Positions 19,153 to 29,486 of a stretch of 64,000 nt of DNA are shown piece by piece. Positions within the stretch are counted from its first letter, which is position 1. Each line of letters begins with the position of its first letter. Origin of the DNA: Oxalobacteraceae bacterium (GTDB lineage Bacteria > Pseudomonadota > Gammaproteobacteria > Burkholderiales > Burkholderiaceae_D); the NCBI GenBank assembly GCA_021298975.1, contig JAJTGC010000001.1:1-64000 (forward strand). The letters run 5' to 3'. The translations under genes were made by a program, and so were the position numbers. Under the pieces are notes generated by a model that was not told the DNA's origin, ran no database searches, and saw nothing but the letters and a program-made list of their open reading frames with translations.

Positions 19153-19410
19153 TCAGCCTGTCAGCAGATCAGCGACACCATATAAATCGGCGAGGCTGAG
19201 AAGACCCGCGGGAACACTTCCGATACGCAGAGAGACGCCCGTCGATTGGGCCGCCCGGTGCCACACCAGCAAAGCTGCCACTGCCGCCGAATCAAAACGT
19301 TCCAAACGCGACAGGTCAATCTCGGCCGAGCCGCCGCGCACCGCATCCAGCCCCGGCTGCAGGCTGCTGGCAGCGTCCTGCATTGTGAGCGAGGTCGGAA
19401 AATACGTCAT
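19153..19410 (-). CDS. mlaB: STAS-domain protein MlaB
   Basis: An 85-residue single STAS domain (RLERFDSAAVAALLVWHRAAQSTG covers the conserved serine-containing loop). MlaB binds and activates the MlaF ATPase of the MlaFEDB phospholipid transporter. Gene order supports this: it lies three bases after mlaC at the end of the mla set. The N-terminal half is short, as usual for this poorly conserved subunit. Confidence 0.85.
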   Translation of the reverse strand: MTYFPTSLTMQDAASSLQPGLDAVRGGSAEIDLSRLERFDSAAVAALLVWHRAAQSTGVSLRIGSVPAGLLSLADLYGVADLLTG

Positions 19411-19413
19411 GCG

Positions 19414-20064
19414 TCAGCTTTTTCCGGCTGGCGGCTTGGGCGAACCGGTTGCCAGCCGCCGATTACGGTCGGCCAGCGTTTTGATCAGGCCGTCAAAACC
19501 GCTCTTGCCGATCTCGGTGGCAAAGCTGCCTTTATACGTCTCCACCAGCCAGGCACCGAGGATATTGACGTCATAAATTTTCCAGCCATTTGCCGTTTTC
19601 TCGAGCCGGTAGTTAAGCTGCATCGCCTCACCGCGCGCCTGCACGACGCTGGTACGTACCTCGACTTCGGTGTCATCCGGATCTGCGCGGAAAGGTTTGA
19701 AATCCAGCTTCTGGTTGCGAATTTGGGTAATCGCACCGGAATAGGTGTGGATCAGCAGGAGCCGAAATTCGGTCGTGAGTGCTGCCTGCTGCTCGGGCGT
19801 GGCTTCGCGCCAGAAGCGGCCGGAGGCCATGGCCGTCATGCGCTGAAAATTAACGTGGGGAATAATTTTGGATTGCACCACTTCCATAATGCGCTGCTGG
19901 TTACCGGCCTGTATCTGCTGATCGGTTTTGGCCAGCTCGAGCAATTCCTGGCTGATACGCTTGACCAAGGCGTCTGGCGCTTCCTGCTGCGCGCTGGCGC
20001 CCCCGGCCATGAAAAGAAAAAGCAGCGCAAAACAGGCAGGCAGTGTTTTCAAGAATTTCATCAT
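19414..20064 (-). CDS. mlaC: periplasmic phospholipid-binding protein MlaC
   Basis: Soluble shuttle that carries phospholipid between the outer-membrane MlaA complex and the inner-membrane MlaFEDB complex. The 216-residue precursor has a signal peptide (about 1-25, ending GGASA). The mature part shows the Tol-Tol-Ttg2D/MlaC pattern, for example GRFWREATPEQQAALTTEFRLLLIHTYSGA and NGWKIYDVNILGAWLVETYK. It lies between mlaA and mlaB. Confidence 0.95.
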   Translation of the reverse strand: MMKFLKTLPACFALLFLFMAGGASAQQEAPDALVKRISQELLELAKTDQQIQAGNQQRIMEVVQSKIIPHVNFQRMTAMASGRFWREATPEQQAALTTEFRLLLIHTYSGAITQIRNQKLDFKPFRADPDDTEVEVRTSVVQARGEAMQLNYRLEKTANGWKIYDVNILGAWLVETYKGSFATEIGKSGFDGLIKTLADRNRRLATGSPKPPAGKS

Positions 20065-20181
20065 TTATTCACAAGGTCGGGGTTGAAAGCTCACCGTGGT
20101 CACGAGCCCTGAGCACATGATAACCAATGCCATCACGAATCGGTAAAAACCGTGGCAAACGCACCAGCAAGGGCATCTGCG

Positions 20182-20889
20182 CTAGTCGGTCTTGCCATCG
20201 TTGATGCGGCTCTCGCGCCGCTGCAAATGGATATCGCGAACAAACAAATAAGGATCCAAGGCTGCATCCTCCACCATGCGCGTGGAACCCAACAGGGCGG
20301 CACGCTGATCCACAAGGCGAAGGGCTCTTGCGCTGTTAGACCAGCGAGCGCTATCAACCTGGTTGATCGGATCTGCGTAGAGATCTACGGCCCATGCCAA
20401 GCCATCGCGAACCGTGCTGGCACCAAAAATCGGCAAAACCAGATAGGGACCTGAACCCACACCCCACGTGCCCAGCGTCTGACCAAAATCTTCCTCGTGC
20501 TTGACCAAACCTGCGGGCGTTGCCACATCAATCAGTCCGACAAGGCCAAATGTCGAATTCAGCACAACACGGGCGACATCGTTGGTGCCCTTGCCGGGCT
20601 TTCCTTGCAGATAATTGTTCACTGCCGTCCACACATCACCAATATTGCCGAAGAAATTCCCAATCGCGGTACGTACCATCGACGGAATCACGTTCAAGTA
20701 CCCTGTGGCCACTGGCTTGAGCACCCGATCATCAACGGTCTTGTTGAAGCTGAACATCGCCCGGTTGTAGCGCTCGAACGGGTCGCGCGGATCCGCAACG
20801 GCGCCTGAGGGCAGGCTTGCGCACGCCGTGAGCCATAGTGTCATCGCCACGATGGCCATCCATCTTGCCAGGGTCTTCGCATTGCTCAT
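20182..20889 (-). CDS. mlaA: outer-membrane lipoprotein MlaA (VacJ)
   Basis: Lipoprotein that removes misplaced phospholipid from the outer leaflet of the outer membrane. The 235-residue precursor has a lipoprotein signal with lipobox LTAC (residues 23-26). Family motifs are RDPFERYNRAMFSFN, NFFGNIGDVWTAVNNYLQGK and GVGSGPYLVLPIFGAST. In many bacteria mlaA is unlinked to the transporter genes; here it sits between mlaD and mlaC, overlapping mlaD by four bases, so the whole pathway is in one transcript. Confidence 0.96.
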   Translation of the reverse strand: MSNAKTLARWMAIVAMTLWLTACASLPSGAVADPRDPFERYNRAMFSFNKTVDDRVLKPVATGYLNVIPSMVRTAIGNFFGNIGDVWTAVNNYLQGKPGKGTNDVARVVLNSTFGLVGLIDVATPAGLVKHEEDFGQTLGTWGVGSGPYLVLPIFGASTVRDGLAWAVDLYADPINQVDSARWSNSARALRLVDQRAALLGSTRMVEDAALDPYLFVRDIHLQRRESRINDGKTD

Positions 20890-21365
20890 TTGTCCTTCCT
20901 TTCGGCGCTGCTGTCAGCCGCCTTGCTGAACAGGAACTGGCTGATGAGATTCTCGAGCACGATGGCAGACTGAGTGCTCTTGATGCGATCGCCCTCTGCA
21001 AAATTTTTCTCGTCACCGCCCGGCTCGATACCAATGTACTGCTCACCCAGCAAACCCGCGGTCAGAATTTTCGCCGAGCTGTCTTTGGGGAATTTGTATT
21101 CAGCCTGCATACGCATCGTTACCTGGGCCTGAAAAGTCTTGTCGTTGAAGCCTATGGATTCCACACGACCGACCACCACGCCGGCGCTCTTGACCGGCGC
21201 ACGGGGTTTAAGACCACCAATATTGTCAAAACGCGCAATGACAGTGTAGCTCGGCCCGAAACTCAGCGCGCTCATATTACCCACCTTCAGCGCCAGGAAC
21301 ATCACGGCGAGCGCGCCCAGCAGCACGAACAGCCCCACCCAGATATCGAGAGATTTACGTTGCAT
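20886..21365 (-). CDS. mlaD: MCE-domain lipid transport protein MlaD
   Basis: Inner-membrane anchored substrate-binding subunit of MlaFEDB; forms a hexameric ring with a hydrophobic pore. The 159-residue protein has one N-terminal membrane helix (about 9-29) and a single MCE domain with IGGLKPRAPVKSAGVVVGRVESI and AGLLGEQYIGIEPGG. Lies seven bases after mlaE and overlaps mlaA by four. Confidence 0.95.
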   Translation of the reverse strand: MQRKSLDIWVGLFVLLGALAVMFLALKVGNMSALSFGPSYTVIARFDNIGGLKPRAPVKSAGVVVGRVESIGFNDKTFQAQVTMRMQAEYKFPKDSSAKILTAGLLGEQYIGIEPGGDEKNFAEGDRIKSTQSAIVLENLISQFLFSKAADSSAERKDK

Positions 21366-21372
21366 CTTTACC

Positions 21373-22152
21373 TCAGGAAAACATCAGCGCCGTGAGCAGG
21401 AAATCCAGCCACAGCACCATCAATGAACCAATCACCACCGTGCGTGTGGTGGCTCGCGCCACACCCTCCGGCGTGGGCGCCGCGCAGTAGCCTTCGTAGA
21501 GCGCGATATAGGTGACCGCCACACCGAACACGGCGCTCTTGATCACGCCGTTAGCCACATCTGCCCAGACATCCACACCCGATTGCATCTGTGACCAAAA
21601 GGCGCCCTCATCCACACCAATCAGGCGCACCCCCACAATATAACCGCCCAGCACACCCACAGCACTGAAAATGGCCGCCAGCACCGGCATCGCAATCACG
21701 CCGGCCAGAAAGCGTGGCGCCAGCACCCGCCGCATCGGATCGACCGCCATCATCTCCATGGCGCTCAGTTGCTCGGTGGCTTTCATCAGACCAATCTCAG
21801 CCGTCAGCGACGTGCCGGCACGGCCGGCAAACAACAAGGCAGTCACCACCGGGCCCAGTTCACGAATCAGGGACAGGGCAACCAACAAACCCAGCGCCTG
21901 CTCGGAGCCGTATTTGTTGAGGGTGTAGTACCCCTGCAAGCCAAGCACGAAACCGACAAACAAACCCGAGACGGCGATGATCACCAGTGAATAATTACCG
22001 ATGAAATGGACCTGATCACTCACCAGCCGCGGCCTGCGCCACAGCGAACCCGTCGCGACCACGAGCGTAAAAAATGTGCGCGCTGAAATACCCAGCGCCG
22101 TCAGACCGAGTCGCACGCTGCTGCCGATGCGCGCCAGACCATCCAGCATCAT
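21373..22152 (-). CDS. mlaE: phospholipid ABC transporter permease MlaE
   Basis: Integral membrane subunit of MlaFEDB (259 residues). The conserved VTALLFAGRAGTSLTAEIGLMKATEQLSAMEMMAVDP segment, including the EQLxAL-like coupling helix, and FGVAVTYIALYEGYCAAPTPEGV are diagnostic for the Ttg2B/MlaE/YrbE family. The start overlaps the mlaF stop by four bases. Confidence 0.96.
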   Translation of the reverse strand: MMLDGLARIGSSVRLGLTALGISARTFFTLVVATGSLWRRPRLVSDQVHFIGNYSLVIIAVSGLFVGFVLGLQGYYTLNKYGSEQALGLLVALSLIRELGPVVTALLFAGRAGTSLTAEIGLMKATEQLSAMEMMAVDPMRRVLAPRFLAGVIAMPVLAAIFSAVGVLGGYIVGVRLIGVDEGAFWSQMQSGVDVWADVANGVIKSAVFGVAVTYIALYEGYCAAPTPEGVARATTRTVVIGSLMVLWLDFLLTALMFS

Positions 22153-22952
22153 GACCGCTCCTGCATGCCCAGCTGCTCGGTGATTGAGCGCCCGGGATAA
22201 TGAAACGGCACCGGACCATCGGCCTCTGCATGAACGAATTGCTTGACGTAAGGATCATCCGAGGCCGTCATCTGCGCCGGCGTACCATGCGCGACGATGC
22301 GGCCCTGCGAAAGGAAGTACACATAATCCGCAATCAAGAAAGATTCATGCACATCATGCGACACCAGAATGCTTGTCGATCCCAAAGCATCATTGAGCTT
22401 GCGTATCAGGTTGGCGATGACACCCATGGAAATCGGATCGAGGCCGGCAAAGGGTTCGTCGTACATGATCAGCTGCGGATCCAGTGCGACCGCTCTGGCG
22501 AGCGCCACACGTCTGGCCATGCCGCCGGAGATCTCGGCGGGCTTGAGTGACGCAGCATTCGACAGGCCCACTGCATGGAGCTTGAGCAGGACCAGGTCAC
22601 GAATCATCATCTCCGGCAGCGCCGTATTTTCGCGCAAGGGAAAAGCCACGTTGTCGAAGACCGACAGATCGGTGAACAGTGCGCCATGCTGGAACAACAT
22701 GCCCATACGCCGGCGCATCTGGTACAGACCATTCAGGCTCAGCGCCGAGACCTCCTGTCCTTCCACGGTGACGCTGCCGGATTGTGCTCGTAACTGGCCG
22801 CCAATCAGGCGCAGCACCGTGGTCTTGCCCGACCCGGACCCCCCCATGATTGCAATGACCTTCCCGCGCGGGAACTGCATGGACAAGCCAGACAGGATCA
22901 GCCGGTCGCCGTAGCCGAAGTGCAGATCTTGAATGTCGACGAGGTTGGGCAC
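22149..22952 (-). CDS. mlaF: phospholipid ABC transporter ATP-binding protein MlaF
   Basis: ATPase that powers MlaFEDB (267 residues). Walker A GGSGSGKTT, signature SGGMARRVAL, Walker B LIMYDEPFAGLDP and H-loop ILVSHDVHES are all present. The C-terminal tail ending GRSITEQLGMQERS is typical for the family. It is the first gene of the mla-ABC-ibaG-murA-his-hinT-tat array, so the main promoter should lie just upstream of 22952. Confidence 0.96.
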   Translation of the reverse strand: MPNLVDIQDLHFGYGDRLILSGLSMQFPRGKVIAIMGGSGSGKTTVLRLIGGQLRAQSGSVTVEGQEVSALSLNGLYQMRRRMGMLFQHGALFTDLSVFDNVAFPLRENTALPEMMIRDLVLLKLHAVGLSNAASLKPAEISGGMARRVALARAVALDPQLIMYDEPFAGLDPISMGVIANLIRKLNDALGSTSILVSHDVHESFLIADYVYFLSQGRIVAHGTPAQMTASDDPYVKQFVHAEADGPVPFHYPGRSITEQLGMQERS

Positions 22953-22980
22953 AAATGAATAAAAAAAGAACGGGACGGGA

Positions 22981-23008
22981 ATTGTAGTGCAAGCCGGACA
23001 ATGTCCGG
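22981..23008 (-). promoter_or_regulatory. candidate promoter and dyad operator upstream of mlaF
   Basis: A perfect inverted repeat CCGGACA-A-TGTCCGG occupies 22994-23008, and a TACAAT -10-like hexamer (minus strand) lies at 22981-22986, 29 bases upstream of the mlaF ATG. The dyad covers the region where spacer and -35 would fall, as expected for a repressor or activator site. No standard -35 hexamer is visible. The regulator is unknown. Confidence 0.35.
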
Positions 23009-23040
23009 TCGCAATTTAGCAATACAGAAGAATAACATTG

Positions 23041-23072
23041 CAAAAAGAAAAAATGCCCGCGAGCGGGCATTT
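23041..23072 (-). terminator. intrinsic terminator of gltBD
   Basis: A perfect 10-base stem, AAATGCCCGC (23051-23060) and GCGGGCATTT (23063-23072) with a two-base spacer, is followed on the minus strand by TTTTTCTTTTTG. It begins 25 bases after the gltD stop, so it ends the gltBD transcript, and the next gene in that direction is mlaF. This is a strong rho-independent terminator. Confidence 0.85.
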
Positions 23073-23096
23073 AGCGGGATCCATCGTCAGTGTCAC

Positions 23097-24560
23097 TCAA
23101 CGCGGCAGCACCGAAACGCCCATCAGGAATTCATCAACAGCGCGTGCGCACTGTCGACCTTCGCGTATCGCCCACACCACCAGCGACTGACCGCGACGCA
23201 TATCGCCGGCCGCAAAGACCTGGGGATCGGAAGTCTGATAGCAGCCCTCGCCATCAGTCGTCGCTTTGGCATTGCCACGGGCATCCTTGTCGATACCGAA
23301 GGCACTGATGATCGAGTTCACGGGCGATACAAATCCCATCGCCAACAGCACCAGATCAGCCTTGAGCTCGAACTCCGAGCCTGGCACTTCCTGCATCTTG
23401 CCGTCTTTCCACTCGACCCGAGCAGCGATCAATTTTTCAACCTTGCCGTTCTTGCCTTCAAGGCGCTTGGTAGCCACAGCCCAATCGCGATCACAGCCTT
23501 CTTCATGCGACGATGAGGTGCGCAACTTGGTGGGCCAGTAAGGCCAGACCAACGGTTTGTTTTCGACTTCGGGCGGCTGGGGCAGTAGCTCGAATTGAAT
23601 GACCGAGGTGGCGCCATGACGATTGGACGTGCCCACACAATCGGAACCCGTATCACCACCGCCGATCACGACCACATGCTTGCCGGTCGCCATGATCTGT
23701 TCCTTGAGCTTGTCGCCGGCATTCACACGATTTTGCTGAGGCAGAAATTCCATCGCGTAGTGAACGCCCTGCAGCTCGCGCCCGGGCACAGGCAAATCAC
23801 GAGGTACCTCAGACCCACCCGCAATGATGACGGCATCGAATTCTTGTTTCAGCTGCTCTGGCGATATGGTTTCTTTGGCGAGATTCATGATCTCGGCCGG
23901 GAAGTCCTTGCCAACCAACACGCCCGTGCGGAAAGTCACACCCTCTGCCTGCATTTGCGTCACACGCCGATCAATATGCAACTTTTCCATCTTGAAGTCG
24001 GGAATGCCGTAACGCAGCAAGCCACCAACACGATCATTTTTTTCGAACACGGTGACCTCATGACCCACGCGCGCGAGCTGCTGCGCCGCAGCCATACCCG
24101 CTGGCCCTGAGCCAACAACGGCAACCCTCCTGCCCGTTTTGGCTGCAGCCGGTTGCGGCACGACCCACCCATTTTCCCAGCCCTTGTCGATGATGAAGTG
24201 CTCAATCGACTTGATACCTACCGGGTCATCATTGATGCCCAGCGTGCAGGCAGCTTCACACGGCGCAGGACAGATCCGACCGGTGAATTCGGGGAAGTTA
24301 TTGGTCGAGTGCAGCGTATCGAGCGCTTCACGGTAATTGCCGTGGTAAACCAGATCATTCCAGTCGGGAATGATGTTGTTGACCGGGCACCCGCTATTGC
24401 AGAATGGGATACCGCAATCCATGCAACGCGCGCCTTGCACCTTGGCGTCAGCATCCGACAAATGGAGCATGAACTCCTTGTAGTGCTTGGTACGGGACTG
24501 CGGCGCTTCGCTGGCCTCTTGCAGGCGCTGATATTCCAGAAAACCGGTAATTTTTCCCAT
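23097..24560 (-). CDS. gltD: glutamate synthase (NADPH), small subunit
   Basis: NADPH- and FAD-binding iron-sulfur subunit that supplies electrons to GltB; 487 residues from [13 protein letters not shown]-terminal 4Fe-4S cysteines are in [19 protein letters not shown] and [12 protein letters not shown]. The two Rossmann motifs are [18 protein letters not shown] (FAD) and [13 protein letters not shown] (NADPH). The frame continues 15 codons upstream but lacks family sequence there. It follows gltB by 69 bases. Confidence 0.97.
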   Translation of the reverse strand: MGKITGFLEYQRLQEASEAPQSRTKHYKEFMLHLSDADAKVQGARCMDCGIPFCNSGCPVNNIIPDWNDLVYHGNYREALDTLHSTNNFPEFTGRICPAPCEAACTLGINDDPVGIKSIEHFIIDKGWENGWVVPQPAAAKTGRRVAVVGSGPAGMAAAQQLARVGHEVTVFEKNDRVGGLLRYGIPDFKMEKLHIDRRVTQMQAEGVTFRTGVLVGKDFPAEIMNLAKETISPEQLKQEFDAVIIAGGSEVPRDLPVPGRELQGVHYAMEFLPQQNRVNAGDKLKEQIMATGKHVVVIGGGDTGSDCVGTSNRHGATSVIQFELLPQPPEVENKPLVWPYWPTKLRTSSSHEEGCDRDWAVATKRLEGKNGKVEKLIAARVEWKDGKMQEVPGSEFELKADLVLLAMGFVSPVNSIISAFGIDKDARGNAKATTDGEGCYQTSDPQVFAAGDMRRGQSLVVWAIREGRQCARAVDEFLMGVSVLPR

Positions 24561-24629
24561 AACGTTCTCGCAATTCCTTGGTTCAGTTGCCGGCGATGCA
24601 GGCAAGCACCGCCGGTTTTCTCATTACTT

Positions 24630-27600
24630 TCAGACCGTCGCTTTTTCTTTGAGCTTGGCCGATTTCGCTGCAAACATTTCACCTAGTGCGCGCTTGTACT
24701 CGGTCGGGAAGACCTTCACAAATTTTGCACGGGCGGTGCTCCATTCATCCAACAGGGTGCGCGCACGTGTACTACCCGTATGCTTGAAATGACGCTCGAT
24801 CAGGGCTTTGAGCATCACTTCGTCGGTCTGGCGTTCGCCATTGCGCGTCAGGCTATGCCAGGCAGACTGCGCAATCGTGGATTCCTGCTCGGATGCTGAC
24901 AGCACAGCTTCGAGCGTCACCATCGCGGGATTGCACTTCTGCGCAAAGCTACCGTCTTCGTCATACACATAGGCGATGCCACCGGACATGCCCGCAGCAA
25001 AATTTCGTCCGGTGGTGCCGAGGACGGCCACGGTGCCGCCAGTCATGTATTCGCATCCGTGGTCACCGGTACCTTCGACGACGGTAACGGCACCTGAGTT
25101 ACGCACGGCAAAACGCTCGCCTGCAACGCCATTGAAGAAAGCCTCACCCGAAATCGCGCCGTACAAGACGGTATTGCCGATGATGATGTTGTCGACCGCG
25201 CGACCGCGGAATTCGGTATTGGGTCGCACGATGATGCGACCGCCCGAGAGACCTTTGCCGACGTAGTCATTGCCCTCGCCGACCAAGTCCAGCGTGATGC
25301 CATGCGCAAGGAACGCACCGCACGACTGACCCGCGGTGCCTTGCAGCTGAATATGGACGGTGTCATCCGGCAGACCTTCATGACCATATTGCTTCGCCAC
25401 GACCCCAGAGAGCATGGCGCCAACCGTGCGGTTGAGGTTTTTGACCGGCGAGATGAACGACACGCTCTCGCCCCGCTCGATCGCCGGCTTTGCCTGTGCA
25501 ATCAGCTTGTGATCCAGCGCTTTTTCCAGACCATGGTCTTGAGTCAGCACCTGATAACGCGGCTCGTTGTCGGCCATCTTGGGCATGTAAAAAATCTTGC
25601 TGAAATCGAGGCCTCTGGCCTTCCAGTGGCTGACTGCACGTGATTTGTCGAGCAGGTCAGCACGCCCGATCAACTCGTTGAAGTTGCGAATGCCGAGCTG
25701 CGCCATGATCTGACGCGCTTCCTCAGCGACAAAGAAGAAATAATTGACGACGTACTCGGGCTTGCCCTGAAACTTTGCGCGCAGGACAGGGTCCTGGGTT
25801 GCCACACCCACCGGGCAGGTATTCAGGTGGCATTTACGCATCATGATGCAGCCTTCCACCACCAGCGGTGCCGTCGCAAAACCGAACTCATCTGCGCCGA
25901 GCAGCGCGCCAATCACGACATCACGACCGGTCTTGACCTGTCCATCGGTCTGGACGCGAATGCGGGTGCGCAATCCGTTAAGCACCAGCGTCTGCTGCGT
26001 CTCCGCCAAACCCAGTTCCCAGGGCGTGCCAGCATGCTTGATCGACGACAGTGGCGACGCTCCGGTACCACCATCATGACCGGCGATCACCACATGATCT
26101 GCTTTGGCCTTGGCCACGCCAGCCGCGACCGTGCCGACACCGACTTCGGAGACCAGCTTGACGGAAATGGCCGCCGACGGGTTGACGTTCTTGAGGTCGT
26201 GAATCAGCTGTGCAAGATCCTCGATGGAGTAGATGTCGTGATGCGGCGGCGGAGAAATCAGTCCGACGCCGGGCACCGAGAATCGCAACTTGGCGATGTA
26301 CTCCGACACCTTGTGGCCCGGTAGCTGACCACCCTCACCGGGCTTGGCGCCCTGCGCCATCTTGATCTGGATTTGTTCGGCCGAGGTCAGGTATTCGGTA
26401 GTGACGCCAAAGCGACCTGAAGCGACCTGCTTGATCTTCGAGCGCAGTGAATCGCCGTCGAGCAGGGGCAGGTCCACCTCAACTCGATCTTCGCCAATGA
26501 TGGACGCCAGCGTGTCGCCTTTTTTGATGGGTATGCCGCGCAGTTCGTTGCGATAGCGGTTTTCATCTTCGCCGCCTTCGCCCGTGTTGGATTTCCCGCC
26601 GATGCGGTTCATCGCGATGGCCAGCGTGGCGTGTGCCTCGGTCGAAATGGAGCCCAGCGACATGGCGCCCGTTGCGAAACGCTTCACGATCTCGCTTGCG
26701 GGCTCGACTTCATCGAGGGGTATCGCGTTGGCCGGATCAATACGGAATTCAAACAGACCACGTAACGTCATGTGGCGCTTGGACTGATCATTGATGATCT
26801 GCGCGTATTCCTTGTAGGTGCTGAAATTGTTGGCGCGCGTCGAGTGCTGTAACTTGGCAATCGCATCGGGCGTCCACATGTGCTCTTCGCCACGCACACG
26901 GAAAGCGTATTCGCCACCGGCATCCAGCGCAGTCGCCAGCACGGGGTCATTGCCGAAAGCGAGCTGGTGCAGTCGCAGTGCCTCTTCGGCGACTTCGAAG
27001 ACGCCAATGCCCTCGACATTGGAGGCCGTACCTCTGAAATATTTTTCGACGAGTGATTTGTTGAGACCGATGGCTTCAAAAATCTGGGCACCGCAGTAAG
27101 ACATGTAGGTCGAAATGCCCATTTTCGAGAACACCTTCAGCAGACCTTTGCCGACGGCTTTCTGGAAGTTGTAGATGGCTTTTTCGGGTGACAGGTCACC
27201 GGGCAGGCCTTTGGCCATGGCGACCAGCGTATCCATCGCGAGGTAAGGATGAATGGCCTCGGCGCCGTAGCCGGCCAGCAGCGCGAAATGGTGCGTCTCG
27301 CGTGCCGAACCTGTCTCCACCACCAATCCGGCGGAAGTACGCAAACCTTTGCTCACCAGATGCTGGTGAATGGCTGAGGTTGCCAACAGCGCCGGGATGG
27401 CGACATGATCCACGTCGACCTTGCGATCGGAAACGATCAGTATGTTTTGGCCCGAGCGCACCGCATCAACCGCCTGCGCGCACAATGATGCAAGGCGGGC
27501 CTCAACGCCTTCCTTGCCCCAGGCGGCGGGATAGCAGATATCCAGCTCGCAGGATCGGAACTTGCCGCCCGTATGGTCGCTGATATTCCGCAAGCGCGTG

Positions 27601-29315
27601 ATGTCCTTGTAATCAAGGATAGGCTGTGCAACTTCGAGACGCATCGGCGGGTTGATGTTATTCGTGTCCAGCAGATTCGGCTTGGGTCCGATGAAGGACA
27701 CGAGGGACATCACCATCGCTTCGCGAATTGGATCAATCGGCGGGTTGGTCACCTGTGCAAACAACTGCTTGAAGTAGTTGTAAAGCGGCTTGTTCTTGTT
27801 TGACATGACTGCCAGCGGCGAGTCGTTACCCATCGAGCCCGTGGCCTCCTCGGCCGTAATCGCCATGGGCGACATCAGAAATTTCAGATCTTCCTGCGTG
27901 TAACCGAAGACCTGCTGACGGTCGAGCAGACTGGTTGTGGTTTCACGCGCTTCGGCTTCAACTTTCAGATCGTCGAGCTTGATGCGAACCGAGTCAATCC
28001 ACTGCTTGTAGGGTTTCGCATTGGCGAAGGTGTCTTTGAGTTCTTTGTCATCAATGATGCGCCCTGCGTCCAGATCGATCAGGAACATTTTCCCTGGCTG
28101 CAGACGCCACTTCTTGATGATCTTGGATTCCGGAATAGGCAGCACACCGCTCTCTGACGCCATCACCACCAGATCGTCATCCGTCACGATGTAGCGCGCA
28201 GGGCGCAGGCCGTTACGGTCCAGCGTACCGCCGATATGACGGCCATCAGTAAAGGCCATCGCTGCCGGGCCGTCCCACGGCTCCATCATCGCCGCATGGT
28301 ATTCATAAAATGCGCGGCGATTGTCATCCATGAGCGTGTGGTTTTCCCACGCTTCGGGGATCATCATCATCATCGCCTGCGCAATCGGGTAGCCGGCCAT
28401 CACCAGCAACTCCAGCGCATTGTCGAAACAGGCGGTGTCAGACTGACCTTCATAGATGAGGGGAAACAGCTTTTGCAGGTCGTCATTGAGGACCGCAGAC
28501 TTCATCACACCCTCACGTGCACGCATCCAGTTGAAATTGCCTTTGACGGTGTTAATTTCCCCGTTGTGCGCGAGCAAACGATACGGGTGCGCCAGCGGCC
28601 ACTCGGGGAACGTATTGGTGGAGAATCGCTGGTGTACCAGCGCGAGCGCCGAGATGCAGCGCGGATCCTGCAGATCTTTGAAATAAACACCCACCTGGTC
28701 GGCGAGCAGCAGGCCTTTGTAGACCACGGTGCGCGCTGACATCGATGGCACGAAGAATTCCTTGCCGTGCAAAAGATCGAGCGCCTGAATCGCATGTCCC
28801 GACGATTTGCGGATCACATAGAGTTTGCGCTCCAGTGCATCGGTCACCATGATGTCCTGGCCGCGACCAATGAAAATCTGCCGGATGACCGGTTCTTTCT
28901 CGGCCACGGTGGGCGACATGGGCATGTCGCGGTTGACCGGCACTTCGCGCCAGCCGAGCACGACCTGGCCTTCGGCATGAACAGCGCGCTCGATTTCCTG
29001 TTCGCAGGCAATTCGCGAAGCATTTTCTTTCGGAAGGAAAACCATGCCCACGCCGTACTCACCGGGTGGCGGCAGACCAATGCCCTGCTTCGCCATTTCT
29101 TCTCGATAATACTGGTCGGGTATCTGGAGAAGAATACCTGCGCCGTCTCCCATCAGTGGGTCCGCGCCCACGGCACCACGGTGATCCAGGTTTTTCAGGA
29201 TCAACAGGCCTTGCTCGACGATCGAATGGCTCTTTTGGCCCTTGATGTGGGCTATGAAGCCAACGCCACAGGCGTCGTGTTCGTTTGACGGATCATATAA
29301 ACCTTGGGCTTGCAT
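24630..29315 (-). CDS. gltB: glutamate synthase, large subunit
   Basis: Makes two glutamates from glutamine and 2-oxoglutarate; 1561 residues from MQAQGLYDP. The first 15 residues are a propeptide cleaved to expose the catalytic Cys16 (ACGVGF) of the Ntn-type glutaminase domain. Further on are the central domain, the FMN-binding synthase domain ([40 protein letters not shown]), the 3Fe-4S cysteines in [15 protein letters not shown], and the C-terminal GXGXG beta-helix ([18 protein letters not shown]). A GGGAG ribosome site eight bases before this ATG supports it over the in-frame ATG 12 codons upstream. Confidence 0.97.
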   Translation of the reverse strand: MQAQGLYDPSNEHDACGVGFIAHIKGQKSHSIVEQGLLILKNLDHRGAVGADPLMGDGAGILLQIPDQYYREEMAKQGIGLPPPGEYGVGMVFLPKENASRIACEQEIERAVHAEGQVVLGWREVPVNRDMPMSPTVAEKEPVIRQIFIGRGQDIMVTDALERKLYVIRKSSGHAIQALDLLHGKEFFVPSMSARTVVYKGLLLADQVGVYFKDLQDPRCISALALVHQRFSTNTFPEWPLAHPYRLLAHNGEINTVKGNFNWMRAREGVMKSAVLNDDLQKLFPLIYEGQSDTACFDNALELLVMAGYPIAQAMMMMIPEAWENHTLMDDNRRAFYEYHAAMMEPWDGPAAMAFTDGRHIGGTLDRNGLRPARYIVTDDDLVVMASESGVLPIPESKIIKKWRLQPGKMFLIDLDAGRIIDDKELKDTFANAKPYKQWIDSVRIKLDDLKVEAEARETTTSLLDRQQVFGYTQEDLKFLMSPMAITAEEATGSMGNDSPLAVMSNKNKPLYNYFKQLFAQVTNPPIDPIREAMVMSLVSFIGPKPNLLDTNNINPPMRLEVAQPILDYKDITRLRNISDHTGGKFRSCELDICYPAAWGKEGVEARLASLCAQAVDAVRSGQNILIVSDRKVDVDHVAIPALLATSAIHQHLVSKGLRTSAGLVVETGSARETHHFALLAGYGAEAIHPYLAMDTLVAMAKGLPGDLSPEKAIYNFQKAVGKGLLKVFSKMGISTYMSYCGAQIFEAIGLNKSLVEKYFRGTASNVEGIGVFEVAEEALRLHQLAFGNDPVLATALDAGGEYAFRVRGEEHMWTPDAIAKLQHSTRANNFSTYKEYAQIINDQSKRHMTLRGLFEFRIDPANAIPLDEVEPASEIVKRFATGAMSLGSISTEAHATLAIAMNRIGGKSNTGEGGEDENRYRNELRGIPIKKGDTLASIIGEDRVEVDLPLLDGDSLRSKIKQVASGRFGVTTEYLTSAEQIQIKMAQGAKPGEGGQLPGHKVSEYIAKLRFSVPGVGLISPPPHHDIYSIEDLAQLIHDLKNVNPSAAISVKLVSEVGVGTVAAGVAKAKADHVVIAGHDGGTGASPLSSIKHAGTPWELGLAETQQTLVLNGLRTRIRVQTDGQVKTGRDVVIGALLGADEFGFATAPLVVEGCIMMRKCHLNTCPVGVATQDPVLRAKFQGKPEYVVNYFFFVAEEARQIMAQLGIRNFNELIGRADLLDKSRAVSHWKARGLDFSKIFYMPKMADNEPRYQVLTQDHGLEKALDHKLIAQAKPAIERGESVSFISPVKNLNRTVGAMLSGVVAKQYGHEGLPDDTVHIQLQGTAGQSCGAFLAHGITLDLVGEGNDYVGKGLSGGRIIVRPNTEFRGRAVDNIIIGNTVLYGAISGEAFFNGVAGERFAVRNSGAVTVVEGTGDHGCEYMTGGTVAVLGTTGRNFAAGMSGGIAYVYDEDGSFAQKCNPAMVTLEAVLSASEQESTIAQSAWHSLTRNGERQTDEVMLKALIERHFKHTGSTRARTLLDEWSTARAKFVKVFPTEYKRALGEMFAAKSAKLKEKATV

Positions 29316-29350
29316 CGCAGTACTCCCACAGCCATTGAAAAGGGACGACA

Positions 29351-29379
29351 AGGATAGTGCAATGCAAAACGAACAGCAA
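29351..29379 (-). promoter_or_regulatory. candidate sigma-70 promoter of gltB
   Basis: On the minus strand TTGCTG (29374-29379) and TATCCT (29351-29356) are separated by exactly 17 bases, and the -10 ends 35 bases upstream of the preferred gltB ATG. Spacing is ideal, though each hexamer has two mismatches. An in-frame ATG at 29351 lies inside the -10, which also argues against that upstream start. Confidence 0.5.
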
Positions 29380-29386
29380 TCGAAAA

Positions 29387-29454
29387 AATTAGGGTCGGAT
29401 ACCCATTAAATCGCCAATCAAAACCATGCGCAATTAAATAGGGTCAGATTAATG
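29387..29454. repeat. two GGGTC-type direct repeats between gltB and the Y1-like gene
   Basis: AATTAGGGTCGGAT (29387-29400, followed by ACCCATTAA) and AATTAAATAGGGTCAGATTAAT (29432-29453; core 29440-29449) share the core AGGGTC(G/A)GAT and AT-rich flanks. The first also contains a short dyad GGGT-cggat-ACCC. Similar GGGTCAGA elements are, in my recollection, often found beside Y1/REP-associated transposase genes, one of which (degenerate) ends 33 bases away. Only two copies are seen here. Confidence 0.45.
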
Positions 29455-29486
29455 CTGGTGCGGCATTTGCCCTATCTTGCATCAAA

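Noticed and set aside
29315..29351. gltB start at the upstream ATG (29351)
   Set aside because: That ATG lies inside the candidate -10 element; the downstream ATG has a good ribosome site and gives the usual 15-residue propeptide before the catalytic cysteine.
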